Under the pieces are notes generated by a model. The model made no database searches, had not been told where the DNA came from, and saw nothing but the letters and a program-made list of their open reading frames with translations. A program made the translations under genes and the position numbers. Shown here piece by piece: positions 35,404-45,207 of a stretch of 64,000 nt of DNA; the first letter of the stretch is position 1; the number at the start of each line of letters is the position of its first letter. This DNA comes from Andrena cerasifolii (taxonomy: Eukaryota; Arthropoda; Insecta; Hymenoptera; Andrenidae), in assembly GCF_050908995.1 (NCBI RefSeq), contig NC_135132.1:739001-803000 (forward strand), written 5' to 3'.

Positions 35404-35761
35404 CTACAAATTTGAAAAATATAATAATACTGCAACAGAAATTGCGAGTGAAATATGCCGAAAACTATTTAATTTTCAAACAAAATGTCAAACAAAATTA
35501 TAATTGCACAACGGATGTTTATGTATTTACAAGTGTAAACATGCAAAAGTGTACAAGGATGTGACCAAATGCAAAAATATATAAAATATCAAAAGTAAAG
35601 CATATGTTAGAACATTTAGAAGATAAGACAAACGTTTATTCAGTTATGTGTGTCTGTACAAATATGCATTTACATAAACATCGCAGTCTAATTACAATAC
35701 ATAGAACAATTTGTTTCTCAAGTCCTTAGTTTTCTCTGACAAAATAAGAAGATTAACTCAC

Positions 35762-35774
35762 CATCGGGATCCAT
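35762..35774 (-). pseudogene. piggyBac transposase, 13-nt first exon
   Basis: ATGGATCCCGATG precedes a GTGAGT donor. The acceptor TTTGTAG ends at 35404 and the next exon begins GT, completing a glycine codon (phase 1). The implied reading is M-D-P-D-G then KPIPGTSRNSF. The 358-bp intron is therefore supported by phase and by both splice sites. Confidence 0.65.
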
Positions 35775-36223
35775 ATTTTGGAAAACTTCGGTCGGTGAGT
35801 AGGTGCTGGATAGGTATGGTATCCAACCTCGGGTGGTAAAAAATGCCAGAATATGTTTCTTATCAAGAAATTGGTTGCACTGAATGTGCTGCCTATATAT
35901 CGCCATTCTTTTGCCGAAATCTTGACAAGGTCGTAAATTTCGTTGCGATTCGATAATCGACGACTATGGACGGCTGTTCAGATTATAATCATAACACTGA
36001 ATACTGTGTTACACTGAACACTGAGCCACTGAACAAAGTATTTGTACGAAATGCGTCTGGTGTTGATGCGTACAGAAGACTAACTGCTGTGTTCTCCGGT
36101 TTCAGAGTCGAAAAGTAAAATCCAAATTTGGAGAGGGTAAGTTTTGGGGGTGTAAAAACTACCTGATTGTTTCGAGTAAAGCAGGAAAACGTGAAGTTTA
36201 TAGGCTAATGGAGGTACGCATAG

Positions 36224-36345
36224 CGTAAAGTTATAAAGTTATAAAGTCGTAAAGTCGTAAAGTCGTAAAGTCGTAAAGTCGTAAAGTCGTAAAGTCGTCA
36301 AGTCGTCAAGTCGTCAAGTCGTAAAGTGATAAAGCCATAAAGTCG
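36224..36345. repeat. 8-bp minisatellite (CGTAAAGT)n
   Basis: About 14 units of CGTAAAGT with variants (TATAAAGT, CGTCAAGT) lie in a row inside the piggyBac right flank. Confidence 0.9.
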
Positions 36346-36831
36346 CCACATCTGTTGACCATATTTTGGATATCATTGAAATAAGTTAGAAAATGCAAAT
36401 TATTGGTACATCCGTTGAATTTAGGGGTATATTGCTTTCTGACATTCTAATTCGATTTCTGGTGTCGATCACTGAATCCGAACGGTACCAGGTGGTAGCC
36501 AAAACAATAATCAAGAAGGATTTAGTCACATAAATCAACCAAATCCGAACCAAAACCACCAAAATCGAGAAATAGTCGAGCGTCGTTGAGGATGCGCATT
36601 GTGTCTTATGACATCAGCCGTGCGGAACGTGTTAAGATCGATCTCTTTTCTCACGATTTATTGATCTTATCACTGATCCTTCATAAAAGATCGATTCTTA
36701 GGATCGATCCCATCTTTGACCAGAATCGCCATCACTGCGTGCAACCCGCGGCGTCAAGCGCCCGTGTATTGCAAGCCTTATTATCGTCGACTTCTGTTGG
36801 TCACCAGCGTAATGGTGGCCACGTCTTGATT

Positions 36832-37290
36832 AGGGTAAGTCGGGGAGAGATACCCCACTTTTTTGTGATTATTTTTTGACAAAAATATATTTGCAAAAGG
36901 AAATACATTTAGATAAATAATATAAAATTTAATTAAAATAATCATACACTTAAAAAAATAAAATAAAATTGCAGTCTATGCGAAAGGCCATCTCACCCGG
37001 TTTTCCGGATAAGATGACCCATATAAAAAAGACATGTTATGAGATTAATCAGACGAAAAATTATTTCTTTTTCTTGCACAGAACTTTTCCACATTCATTG
37101 CATAAATTCAAAGATGTTGAGCATCCTTCGTGAAACCATTTTTTACAGCTCATACAGCGAACCCAGTCATCGGGTTTCGATGTACAGCTGTACTGCTCCC
37201 TACAACCCACCAATTTTTCCACTTTGGACTGCTTCTACGGCTTGCAACAATGTCTCGTTTGTCCATAACTTCCTACGCTAATTATATCTT
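36832..37290 (-). pseudogene. pogo-type transposase remnant, N- and C-termini fused
   Basis: On the minus strand near 37265, SYGQ is followed one frame away by TLLQAVEAVQSGKI, which resembles the start of the psq-type helix-turn-helix of pogo transposases. Within about 25 bp, in another frame, comes WVRCMSCKKWFHEGCS and CNECGKVLCKKKK then a stop at 37065, which resembles the PHD-like zinc finger that ends many insect pogo proteins. The DDE core is missing. GGGTAAGTCGGGGAGAGATA at 36834 may be one terminus; the other was not found. Confidence 0.6.
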
Positions 37291-37499
37291 TGTTCATATT
37301 TCGTTGGCATGTTCTACAAAAACATTTACTAGCTGTTATGCATGATTTTATTATGGCACAACTATCCCCGAAAAAATTGGAACAACTAACCCGAAAGTCA
37401 AGGAGCGCTGACTCGCTTGTTTTTTCAATAATGCTACGACAATATCTCATCACAAGAACGTAAATGTAATCTCTAAACATTCTATTAACGCACTGCATT

Positions 37500-38772
37500 C
37501 AGAAAAAGTTATTACTTTTTCGTAAAACGTCAGTAAATTATAATTTAACCGTCCAAAAATGCACAATTTTTTTGTTGCATAAATTCATATATTGTGGGTG
37601 TTGTATCTTATTTCTAACGTTTTCAGTATTGAACGAAGTAGTTTTACCTAAATAGTCCAAAGAAAGCAAAATATGACATATAACACATTCTATTCTGTTT
37701 CATACATTACAGTTTATTACACAGAAATATAACAAAAAGCAATTAAAAATGCATTTGGGTGTGATATATCTTGAAACAAGCCACGACACACGAAAACCAC
37801 AAAATTGAGGTTGGAAGAATACTATAAGAAAGACTAAATGCTAGTTACGCAAAAACTGAAGGAATGAATAACAGGAGACGGCAAAGATTCTGAATAGTAT
37901 TATTATATATTTATTCAATATACAACGGATTGTGTTCAGAAAGCAAGGAAACATGTAGATTACATGTCTTACAATTTGTATAAGATAGCACTACTTCGAC
38001 GCACAAATATCAACGGCTAAATTAAACAATCCGCCAAGCAGCGAACGAATAAACTACATGTCCGTGACAGTCGCGGGCATGTACAGATTGGTACGATTCA
38101 GCGTGCCCGGCTACGTTGCGGGCATAGAGCGTTAAGGTTAAAGAACACGTAGAAAATTTTCGAGAATAGTCAATTTTTACATTACAAATAACTTACCTGA
38201 TTTCACAGTTAAAAGCAAACAGAAAACACGATTAATGCGCCGTGTGAGCGACGCGCAATATACAACTAAAAAAAGCTGAAAATCGCAACGTTCTAGAACA
38301 TGAACGTGATAGAGCCATTTCAGCTGCCTTCCGTGAGGAGTGGTGACCGAGGGTGTGACCGGCGCATAATGGTTCCTGACACCGCAGGAAGGCGAACTAA
38401 ATTCATATGACTGTTATTTATACGTTATTCATTATAAATGGAACGATTTTAGGGGTTCCTTGAGCCGCGCAATCTGATTCTGATATTATTTTTTTCTAGG
38501 ATAACGAACTACCCTTATAAATAACTTTTATAGTGGTTTATACTTGTTTTTTCTAATATTTTTGTAGCATAATTGTTTTTTCGGTTGAATAGCAAATGCT
38601 AAAATAACTTTTTATTTTGCAATAAAACATCAAACCAGACAGGATGATTGGCTACATCATGGATTATGCATTATACATATATTAACAATAGAATGAAAAT
38701 GATTTAAAGAATTGTATTTATTTTGAAACACCTATAATTTTTTTACCTATTTATGTGTTGCATTTGTTCTAG
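37500..38772. other. End of intron A, no gene seen
   Basis: AT-rich. It ends in a polypyrimidine stretch and the acceptor TTTGTTCTAG at 38763-38772. No repeats or genes were recognised. Confidence 0.55.
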
Positions 38773-39029
38773 GAACGTTTGCTTATGCTGGAGCACAGTT
38801 CGGTACTGTGATATCTTTTCCAATTTCTGGAGTATTAGCCGTGTCAAGTACTGGTTGGGCATCTATATTTTACGTTTTCGGCAGTCTCGCCATACTTTGG
38901 AGTATCTCATTTCTCATTGTTGGTTTCGACAGTCCGGCGGTACACCCACGGATATCAGAAAGGGAGAAACAGTACATAGAAGATAGTTTAAAAACTGCTG
39001 AGGAACAGGAAACATCAGTTAACAAACCC
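38773..39029 (+). CDS. SLC17-family transporter, internal exon b
   Basis: It completes the glycine codon left by the exon ending at 13349, then reads GTFAYAGAQFGTVISFPISG, two membrane helices (GWASIFYVFGSLAILWSISF) and the family motif HPRISEREKQYIEDSL in the central cytoplasmic loop. It ends NKP at a GTAAGA donor in phase 0. The length of 257 nt and the reading phase fit both neighbours. The HP-x-I-S-x-x-E-K/R-x-Y-I motif is standard in SLC17 proteins. No stop or frameshift is present, so the exon looks functional despite the 25-kb intron before it. Confidence 0.93.
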
Positions 39030-39287
39030 GTAAGAATTTTGTTATTCAATATAATATTACCACATTTATACTATTGGGAAGATCAAAAAGTTGATTTCTT
39101 TCTAAAGAACACTGTAGGTAATTAGTTGGTGCTAATTTCGTTATAAATCTAATCGAACCTATAGAATTTGGAAAATTAACTTGGCATTATTCACTTCATG
39201 TATGAATATTTAAAAATTCTTTAATTTATAGTTTCGAGATTTAGATTCGGAATGCAAGAATATATACATATGTTAGTAATATTATAG

Positions 39288-39758
39288 AGCGTTTATAAAT
39301 ATGTGGGACAATATTTCAGGGTTGGTTCCACTCAACAAGATAATAAGAAAAGTTGGTATATGTATATGTCCGATAATGCTTAGTTTTGCAGTTATAAGCA
39401 TTTTTATATTCCGTAAAATACCGGCCCAAAACGTCTATTAAAGGGCAACGGGCAGACTGGCGCGTTCGTCAGTTTGGCCTAATATTCTATATTTTCATCC
39501 ATATCTTTTCCTTCGCGCCTTTAGAAAACAAGGCGAAATAATAATCAATATATCGATCCGTAGAAACACAGCTGGGCTTCGTTAAATGCCACTTTGTGCA
39601 ACATTAATAGCTGTTTCGGTCCCGTGTTCCAGGAAATATAAAAATGCTTATCACTGCAAAACTAAGCGTTATCGGACATATTCGTATACCAACTTGTCTT
39701 ATTATCTTGATGAGTAAAATCCATCCTGAACATTATCGCATATATTTATAAACACCCT
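39288..39758. mobile_element. Inverted-repeat MITE
   Basis: The arms at about 39290-39425 and 39625-39755 pair: GTTTATAAATATG with CATATATTTATAAAC, and GTCCGATAATGCTTAGTTTTGC with GCAAAACTAAGCGTTATCGGAC. The spacer is about 200 bp with no coding. The right end runs into ACCCTGTATAT. Confidence 0.75.
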
Positions 39759-39759
39759 G

Positions 39760-40371
39760 TATATCAACTACCCTCCAGATGGTTACAATGCAACGGTTGT
39801 TAAAAAACACTTTGAGCTATGTATGAAAAGCAGGGACGAGGTACCTATAGGGCTGTTGATATTTGGATGATTGGCAAATAGTGTCGATAATTCTGTATTG
39901 TGCCTATCCGACATATTGGTTCACCACTCATTAAGGGGCTGTACTTATTCGGTCACATTGTTTATACAGAGTGTCTCAAAATTGGGGGACAATCCGGAAC
40001 ATGCAATATCCTGATGCAAAAAGACATCAAAATGTCCTGTACCGTTTTGGCATTCGAGGCTTCCTTCTCGATATATTAACAGTTGAATATTTGCGGTCGA
40101 GCTTCCGGGCGTGGTCGCTGCTGTTTTGTCATATGAGCGATACGTGATCGCCATGCTTCGGCCTAGTGCGCGACGAGCTTAAAGCCGAAACAACTGACCG
40201 CGGAGGACTAAACCCCCGCACATCCACGCAGAAGACACGCGTAGATACAGACCCCGCACACAGTAGAACCGACCGATTCAAACCGTGAACGAGCGATCCC
40301 GCTTTTGTCCCGACGCACGTGAGAAAGATGCCACCAATATAGAAATTAGAAAGTATTACCCACAATCCATA
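39760..40371. other. Unassigned repeat-derived stretch
   Basis: Includes TATACAGAGTGTCTCAAAAT at 39963, which resembles one terminus of a CAGGGTGTCCC-type element. Its partner was not found. No gene is supported. Confidence 0.4.
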
Positions 40372-40714
40372 CGTCTCGTGGAGAGACACAGGAAGAAAAG
40401 GGGTAGTCCGCTGACGGCGCGTGGTTCCGCCTGCGTCGTCCTTCCTTCAAATTGGAGATGGATTCCTTATCTCTCGAGTATAAACACGCGCTCGAATTTC
40501 AAAGCAGAAGTTCGCGTTGACGTATTCCGTGCGAGGAAAGGTGGGCCTTGGGGAGGAGATATTGCTGTGAAAAGGGCCTCTTCAAGAGAGTGGCCTTTTG
40601 GGACGGATGCAGGGCAGATTGGTTAGGTTAGGAGCAATCGGACTTCAAACCTACCTTCTCTCACACGGAATGCGCCAACGCGTGCTTTTGTTTTGAAAAT
40701 CGAGCGCGTGTATA

Positions 40715-42026
40715 CATTCTGTCAAAAAAGTACCGGGAATCGATCATTTAAAAAGCTCGCTTAAAGGGATTGTTAAAATTCTTTTTGTCGCTAAGTTGGC
40801 ACACCTGTCCACCTGACCTGAGTTTGAGCGTCACTTGTCATTTAGTTTGTTTACAGTGCGCCATTGTGTCAGTTCATCTCAAGTGTGTTTTGCGATTTTT
40901 ACAATGGATAAAAATATCGAACAAAGAATCTGTCTGAAATTTTGCATTGCAAATGGAATTTCGTGTGCCGAAGCGCTGAAAATGTTACATAAGGCTTACG
41001 GTGAATCGACTTTATCAAAAACACGTGCGTATGAGTGGTATAGTGCATTTAAAAGCGGTCGAGATGTGGTGGAAGATTTGCCTCGCTCTGGTCGGCCATC
41101 AACGTCTTCAACTGAACTTCACATCGCTAAAGTAAAGGAAATGGTGGCTGGAAATCGTCGTTTAAGTCTGAGAGAGATAGCCACCGAAATTTCTGTGTCT
41201 CACGAATCAATTCGTACCATTTTAAACGATTGTTTGGGCATGAAACGCGGTGCCGCTCGACTAGTGCCGAAAGACCTGAATTTTCTGCAAAAACTCAATC
41301 GCGTTAGGGTCGCTGAAGACATGTTAGAACGAGTCAATTCCGACCCCACATTCATAAAACGCATTGTAACTGCTGATGAGACATGGGTTTACGAGTTTGA
41401 CATGCAAACCAGTCAACAAGCTTCGGAATGGCGCCATCCAATTGAGCCGAAACCGAAAAAAGCACGTCAAAGTCGATCAAAAGTGAAGGTGATGTTGACA
41501 GTTTTTTTCGATTACCGCGGTGTTGTGCACTCGGAATTCTTGCAACAAGGTAAGACAGTAAATGAAGAATATTATCTGAGCGTTATTGGTCGTTTGAGAG
41601 AGCAAATTCGTCGAAAAAGACCAGATTTGTGGAAAGAAAACTCATGGATTTTGCACCACGATAGCGCACCATCTCACAAGGCTATTATTGTGAACGAATT
41701 TCTGGCCAAAAACTCAACAAATCTTATCGAGCAGCCACCGTATTCCCCTGATATGGCTCCGGCCGACTTTTTTCTTTTTCCAAAACTGAAATTACCACTT
41801 CAAGGCACCCGTTTTCAGTCGATAGATGACATAAAAGAGAATTCGCGGCGAGTACTGAAGTTGATTCCAAAAAATGCATTCAAAAAATATTTTGATGATT
41901 GGGTTCTTCGTTGGTATAAGTGTATTATTTCGAAAGGGGGCCAATTGAAGGCGATACAATAAATTTGGATGATAATACATATTTTGTGTTTCATTGACCA
42001 ATTCCCGGGACTTTTTTGACAGAATG
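40715..42026 (+). mobile_element. Complete mariner transposon
   Basis: The 1,312-bp element has inverted termini of about 28 bp starting CATTCTGTCAAAAAAGT, with few mismatches. TA (in a TATA context) lies on both sides. One intact transposase frame is inside. Its ends and coding frame suggest recent arrival. Confidence 0.93.
40904..41962 (+). CDS. Mariner transposase, intact
   Basis: A 352-residue frame, the usual size for mariner. The N-terminal paired helix-turn-helix DNA-binding part runs from MDKNIEQRICLKFCIANGIS through AYEWYSAFKSGRDVVEDLPR and SGRPST. The catalytic triad is DD34D: D in TADETW, D in HHDSAPSH and D in MAPADFFLFP, with 34 residues between the last two. YSPDMAP is the conserved block. 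I chose the ATG at 904 rather than the upstream in-frame ATG at 835, because family members start MxxxxEQR and the longer start adds a non-conserved extension. It catalyses cut-and-paste at TA. Every expected block is present and there is no stop or frameshift. Confidence 0.93.
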   Translation: MDKNIEQRICLKFCIANGISCAEALKMLHKAYGESTLSKTRAYEWYSAFKSGRDVVEDLPRSGRPSTSSTELHIAKVKEMVAGNRRLSLREIATEISVSHESIRTILNDCLGMKRGAARLVPKDLNFLQKLNRVRVAEDMLERVNSDPTFIKRIVTADETWVYEFDMQTSQQASEWRHPIEPKPKKARQSRSKVKVMLTVFFDYRGVVHSEFLQQGKTVNEEYYLSVIGRLREQIRRKRPDLWKENSWILHHDSAPSHKAIIVNEFLAKNSTNLIEQPPYSPDMAPADFFLFPKLKLPLQGTRFQSIDDIKENSRRVLKLIPKNAFKKYFDDWVLRWYKCIISKGGQLKAIQ

Positions 42027-42134
42027 TATACTCGAGAGATAAGGGATCCGTCTCCAATTTGAAGGGAAGACGTTGCGGGCGGGATCACGCGCAGTGAGCG
42101 GACTACCCGTTTTCTTCCTGGTTCCCCCCGCACG

Positions 42135-42960
42135 ACATCTTGGCAGCATTGAACAGTAGAAACTCTAGAAAGGTCGTGAAATCAGTAGCATGTTAAAACA
42201 AACATAATTCGGGATTTAGGATCAGGGAAGTGACAGGAATATTACGAGATAAGGACTTCGGCCTCTTTCAGGATGACACAGTCGTCATCTATTGACATCA
42301 ATTGGTGTCGTTACTCGATACTTCACTTATCGTCAGAGGGACTGCAATATATTGTACAATAATATTGAACGTTTAAAGGGCGCGTCAGGGCGCAAATTAC
42401 TTCAAATGTATTATGGCCATTTGTGTAGGTACATCACTATAACTAGACGGAAACCATTTCTATAAATTGTTTCAGGGTCGGTACAATAATCCTGACTTCG
42501 TCAGCTGCATACCAGATGACTGCGGACCAGGTTCGGGGCAAAGTTTTACCGTTCGGTACCCTACGCGGTTTTCTGATGTATCGGAACCGCGAACCGGGAA
42601 AAACCCTAATTTTTCCCTTTCCTCCAGCGAACGACAGTTCTCCCTTCACCGCCCACCTTTCTCGGAAATGACTGTTCAGAAAGCTCATTTCATCCCTGTT
42701 TTTCGGTATGCAAACCAATAGCGTCGGTTTAGTGTCAACTTGCGAAGAAAGCTTGCACGGCAAAATCAGTTCGTAGAGAACAGTGAAGCTAATACCTTCA
42801 GTGCAGTGTACCGTGTACCTATAGTTCATTCGACTCCACAAGTACAAACAAAAATTGGATATTTTGTCCTAACAGTTCGACTTCAATTGTAAGTACTGAA
42901 AGTTATTAATATTTTTTTTAATGCTACTTCTATGTATCTATATCTGTACCTATTATATGA
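42135..42960. other. Unassigned stretch with a GC-richer island
   Basis: 42443-42847 is more balanced in GC and open on both strands (134 codons minus, 84 codons plus), but no domain is recognisable. TTGTTTCAG at 42468-42476 could act as an acceptor. I see no firm gene. Confidence 0.35.
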
Positions 42961-44262
42961 TCATTCCACGCGAAATCGCACACTTTTCGGAGTAAGATTT
43001 CGGATGTTGGTGAAACTCGGATATGCTGTAGTCTTTAGTGATATATAAACGTACCTCGAAGGATTTTTCAAAATTTTAACAATTGTGGATGTTACAGCTC
43101 TTTGAAACATAGAGTTGACCTTTCTTCAATAAATTATAACTGTTGAACTAAGAAAGTCATAAAAATGAGCTTTTGGGAGCTCACAGTGGAGACAAGAGTA
43201 CCTAATAAAAATTATTTCATTTTGAAGAAACAAATTTTTGACCATTTATTTTGTAATTGTTCTAAATAAATGCAATTTTCTCAGAATACGTACCTTTTTA
43301 AACATTTGAAAAAAATGAGGATATAGCCCTGTTTGTCCTTTTTATGGACACGTTTTCAAAACTATGGACACTTTAAAATTGGCCAAATGAAATTATCTGA
43401 ATGCAACGCTGTGTTGCCAACACCGACTGGACTGGCGTGAGATATATTTTGAACTATCTATCGGGTAGCTTGAATTTATTTATTTCATTCCTGACCTTGT
43501 GTGGCCATGAAGGTCATAGTATACCATATAGTTGAATTTGTTTTCACAGTCACTTTCATATTGGGTAATCAAATATACAGCACTCCAATTTAAAAACTGA
43601 AGGTCACCTTTGTTTCTTGAAAAATATTGCTAACACCAAAACTTGACATAGCGTATTATGTTGTGTATAAAAAACAGTAAAAGTTTTCCTCTTTCAGTTT
43701 TTTGACAAATAATTACCATTTGCGAGATCCCTGTATAAGAGTAGCAGGTATAGCCGCTTGGCCGCTGCTAGTACCGCACGGATCACGCCAGTGCAGCTGG
43801 TACTGGCGACGCAGCATCGCATTCAAATAATTTCATTTGGCCAATTTTATGGTGTCCATAGTTTTGAAATCGTATCCGTAAAGAAGACAAACAGGACTAT
43901 ATCCTCATTTTTTTAAATGTTTAAAAAGGTACGTATTTTGAGAAAATTGCATTTGTTTAGAACAATTGCAAAATAAATGGACAGAAATTTGTTTCTTCAA
44001 AATGAAATAATTTTTATTAGGTACTCTTGTCTCCACTGTGAGCTCCCAAAAGCTCATTTTGTATCACTTTCTTAGTTCAACAGTTATAATTTATTGAAAA
44101 AAGGTCAACTCTATATTTTAAAGAGCTGTAAGATGAACAATTTTTAAAATTTTGAAAAATCCTTCGAGGTACGTTTATATATCACTAAAGACTACAACAT
44201 ATCCGAGTTTCACCAACATCCGAAATCTTACTCCGAAAAGTGTGCGATTTCGCGTGGAATGA
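42961..44262. mobile_element. Foldback element, copy 2 (full length)
   Basis: The termini are TCATTCCACGCGAAATCGCA and its reverse complement ending at 44262. Arms of about 600 bp contain the same blocks as the copy at 10200-11064 (GTTGAACTAAGAAA, CAAACAGGACTATATCCTCA). There is no coding and the target duplication is unclear. The right end touches the mitochondrial insert. Confidence 0.85.
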
Positions 44263-44269
44263 CTCAAAT

Positions 44270-44394
44270 TTTATATTTTGAAGATTAACTATTTATTTTA
44301 TTAACTTGATCAGGAGAGGAACATTTTGAATAACCTTACAAATAATTAATCCAAATTGAAATAATTATTGAGATAATTTAATTTATAAAAATTA
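44270..44394 (+). pseudogene. cytb: Mitochondrial cytb C-terminus fragment
   Basis: In the mitochondrial code the plus strand reads LFILLTWSGEEHFEWPYK and onward, matching the end of insect cytochrome b, where EHPFEW-type sequence follows the last helices. It runs straight into the tRNA-Ser gene as in mtDNA. Confidence 0.75.
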
Positions 44395-44459
44395 GTTAAT
44401 GAGTCTGATAATACATATATTTGGAAAATATATCATAGAAATAATATTTTCTATTAACT
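44395..44459 (+). tRNA. trnS2: Mitochondrial tRNA-Ser(UCN)-like pseudogene
   Basis: AGTTAAT at the start pairs with ATTAACT at the end (7-bp acceptor stem). The anticodon stem ATATA/TATAT encloses TTTGGAA where TTTGAAA would be expected, so the anticodon looks altered. It lies between cytb and nad1 as in insect mtDNA. Confidence 0.8.
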
Positions 44460-44461
44460 CA

Positions 44462-44800
44462 CTAAATAACTAATTGTAAATTTAATTTAAACCTCAAAAG
44501 AAATTAAATAATTTAAAACATAAGAAAGAAACTTTTTTCAGCCATACCTCCAATTCAAATAATTACCAAAATATGATGTATTAAAATTATTATAAATTTA
44601 AATGAATTTAATTGATATATAATAAATATTAATGAAATAAAAAATCCTATAAAAATAATTCTCAAATATTCAGCTATAAAAATTAAAGTAAATAAAAAAA
44701 AGTCTCTCTAAAATATTCATGATGAAACTAATTCTGACTCCCCCTCAACTAAATTAAAAGGAGTTCGATTTAATTCAATTAATACAAATATATCTTTATG
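44462..44800 (-). pseudogene. nad1: Mitochondrial nad1 fragment
   Basis: The minus strand reads LIELNRTPFNLVEGESELVS, the most conserved loop of NADH dehydrogenase subunit 1, then after a disrupted stretch LFTLIFMAEY and further helices to IIWIGG. A frame change lies near 44705-44725, and the C-terminal part becomes unreadable below about 44520. Confidence 0.88.
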
Positions 44801-44814
44801 TAGAGTATACAACA

Positions 44815-44948
44815 ATGGAAGAATGGTCACCCGAGGAATGTCTCCAATTAATCGGAGAATATGATTGCGCGGCAGAAAATTACCAGCTTGCTTGGCTCAT
44901 TTCAGCAACAAAGGGCGAAAGGAAATCATTCCGTAGGTACTGGGAAAG
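44815..44948 (+). pseudogene. Harbinger-associated Myb/MADF-like first exon
   Basis: ATG opens MEEWSPEECLQLIGEYDCAA and reads 44 codons to RRYWER, ending at a consensus GTAAGT donor (phase 2). An N-terminal tryptophan/acidic helix start and the divergent arrangement with the Harbinger transposase below fit the second (Myb/MADF-like) protein these transposons carry. The rest of that protein was not found. The family call is tentative. Confidence 0.45.
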
Positions 44949-45207
44949 GTAAGTCGAAAAAAATTGTTGGCCTTCCATAACGTATTGTAGTACTTTCTGA
45001 ATTCGAAGAATATATCATTCGCATTCTTTATTTAATTATTGAAATGATTGTTACATTGCAGCAAGAAAGGAAGTATATAAATCTAAATAGTTCGCATTCC
45101 ACAGAATGCAGTTTTTGCTCGACAGGAATAAACCCAGGCAAACCATAAATACACGAAATGTAAGTAAAATATGGTTTTACAAAATGGGTGTATTTAAACA
45201 ATGTCCG

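Larger units (their letters stand above)
33309..36631 (-). mobile_element. piggyBac element with both ends
   Basis: TTAA at 33305-33308 and 36632-36635 flanks inverted 14-bp termini CACGTTCCGCACGG. Length is 3,323 bp. A decayed minus-strand transposase occupies 33603-35774. Near the right end are an 8-bp tandem array (36224-36345) and a second TCTTATGACATCA-type motif that also occurs near the left end (33455-33475), probably a subterminal repeat. Confidence 0.9.
40372..42134. mobile_element. Foldback element interrupted by mariner
   Basis: CTCGTGGAGAGACACAGGAAG at the left and the blocks up to CTCGAGTATA near 40480 reappear inverted at 42029-42120 (TACTCGAGAGATAAGG, then CTTCCTGGTTCC). Removing the mariner (40715-42026) leaves a foldback of about 450 bp. 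The same family forms the core of the palindrome at 24483-25262. Confidence 0.8.
44266..44800. other. Nuclear mitochondrial DNA insert (cytb end, trnS2, nad1 part)
   Basis: Under the invertebrate mitochondrial code (TGA Trp, ATA Met) three mitochondrial pieces read in order: a plus-strand cytochrome b C-terminus, plus-strand tRNA-Ser(UCN), and a minus-strand nad1 segment. This is the ancestral insect order and orientation. The AT content is very high. Both sides are nuclear repeats (a foldback ending at 44262 and a Harbinger-type exon from 44815). Stops and a frameshift show it is not functional mtDNA. Confidence 0.88.

Noticed and set aside
36586..36879. A plus frame spanning the piggyBac right end
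   Set aside because: It crosses the TTAA boundary of the transposon and has no domain. Chance frame.
40835..40903. Upstream in-frame ATG for the mariner transposase
   Set aside because: It would add 23 residues not typical of mariner. The family start pattern fits the ATG at 40904.
42443..42847. A 134-codon minus frame, with an 84-codon plus frame after a possible acceptor
   Set aside because: No domain in either frame, and the two strands contradict each other. Not enough evidence for a gene.
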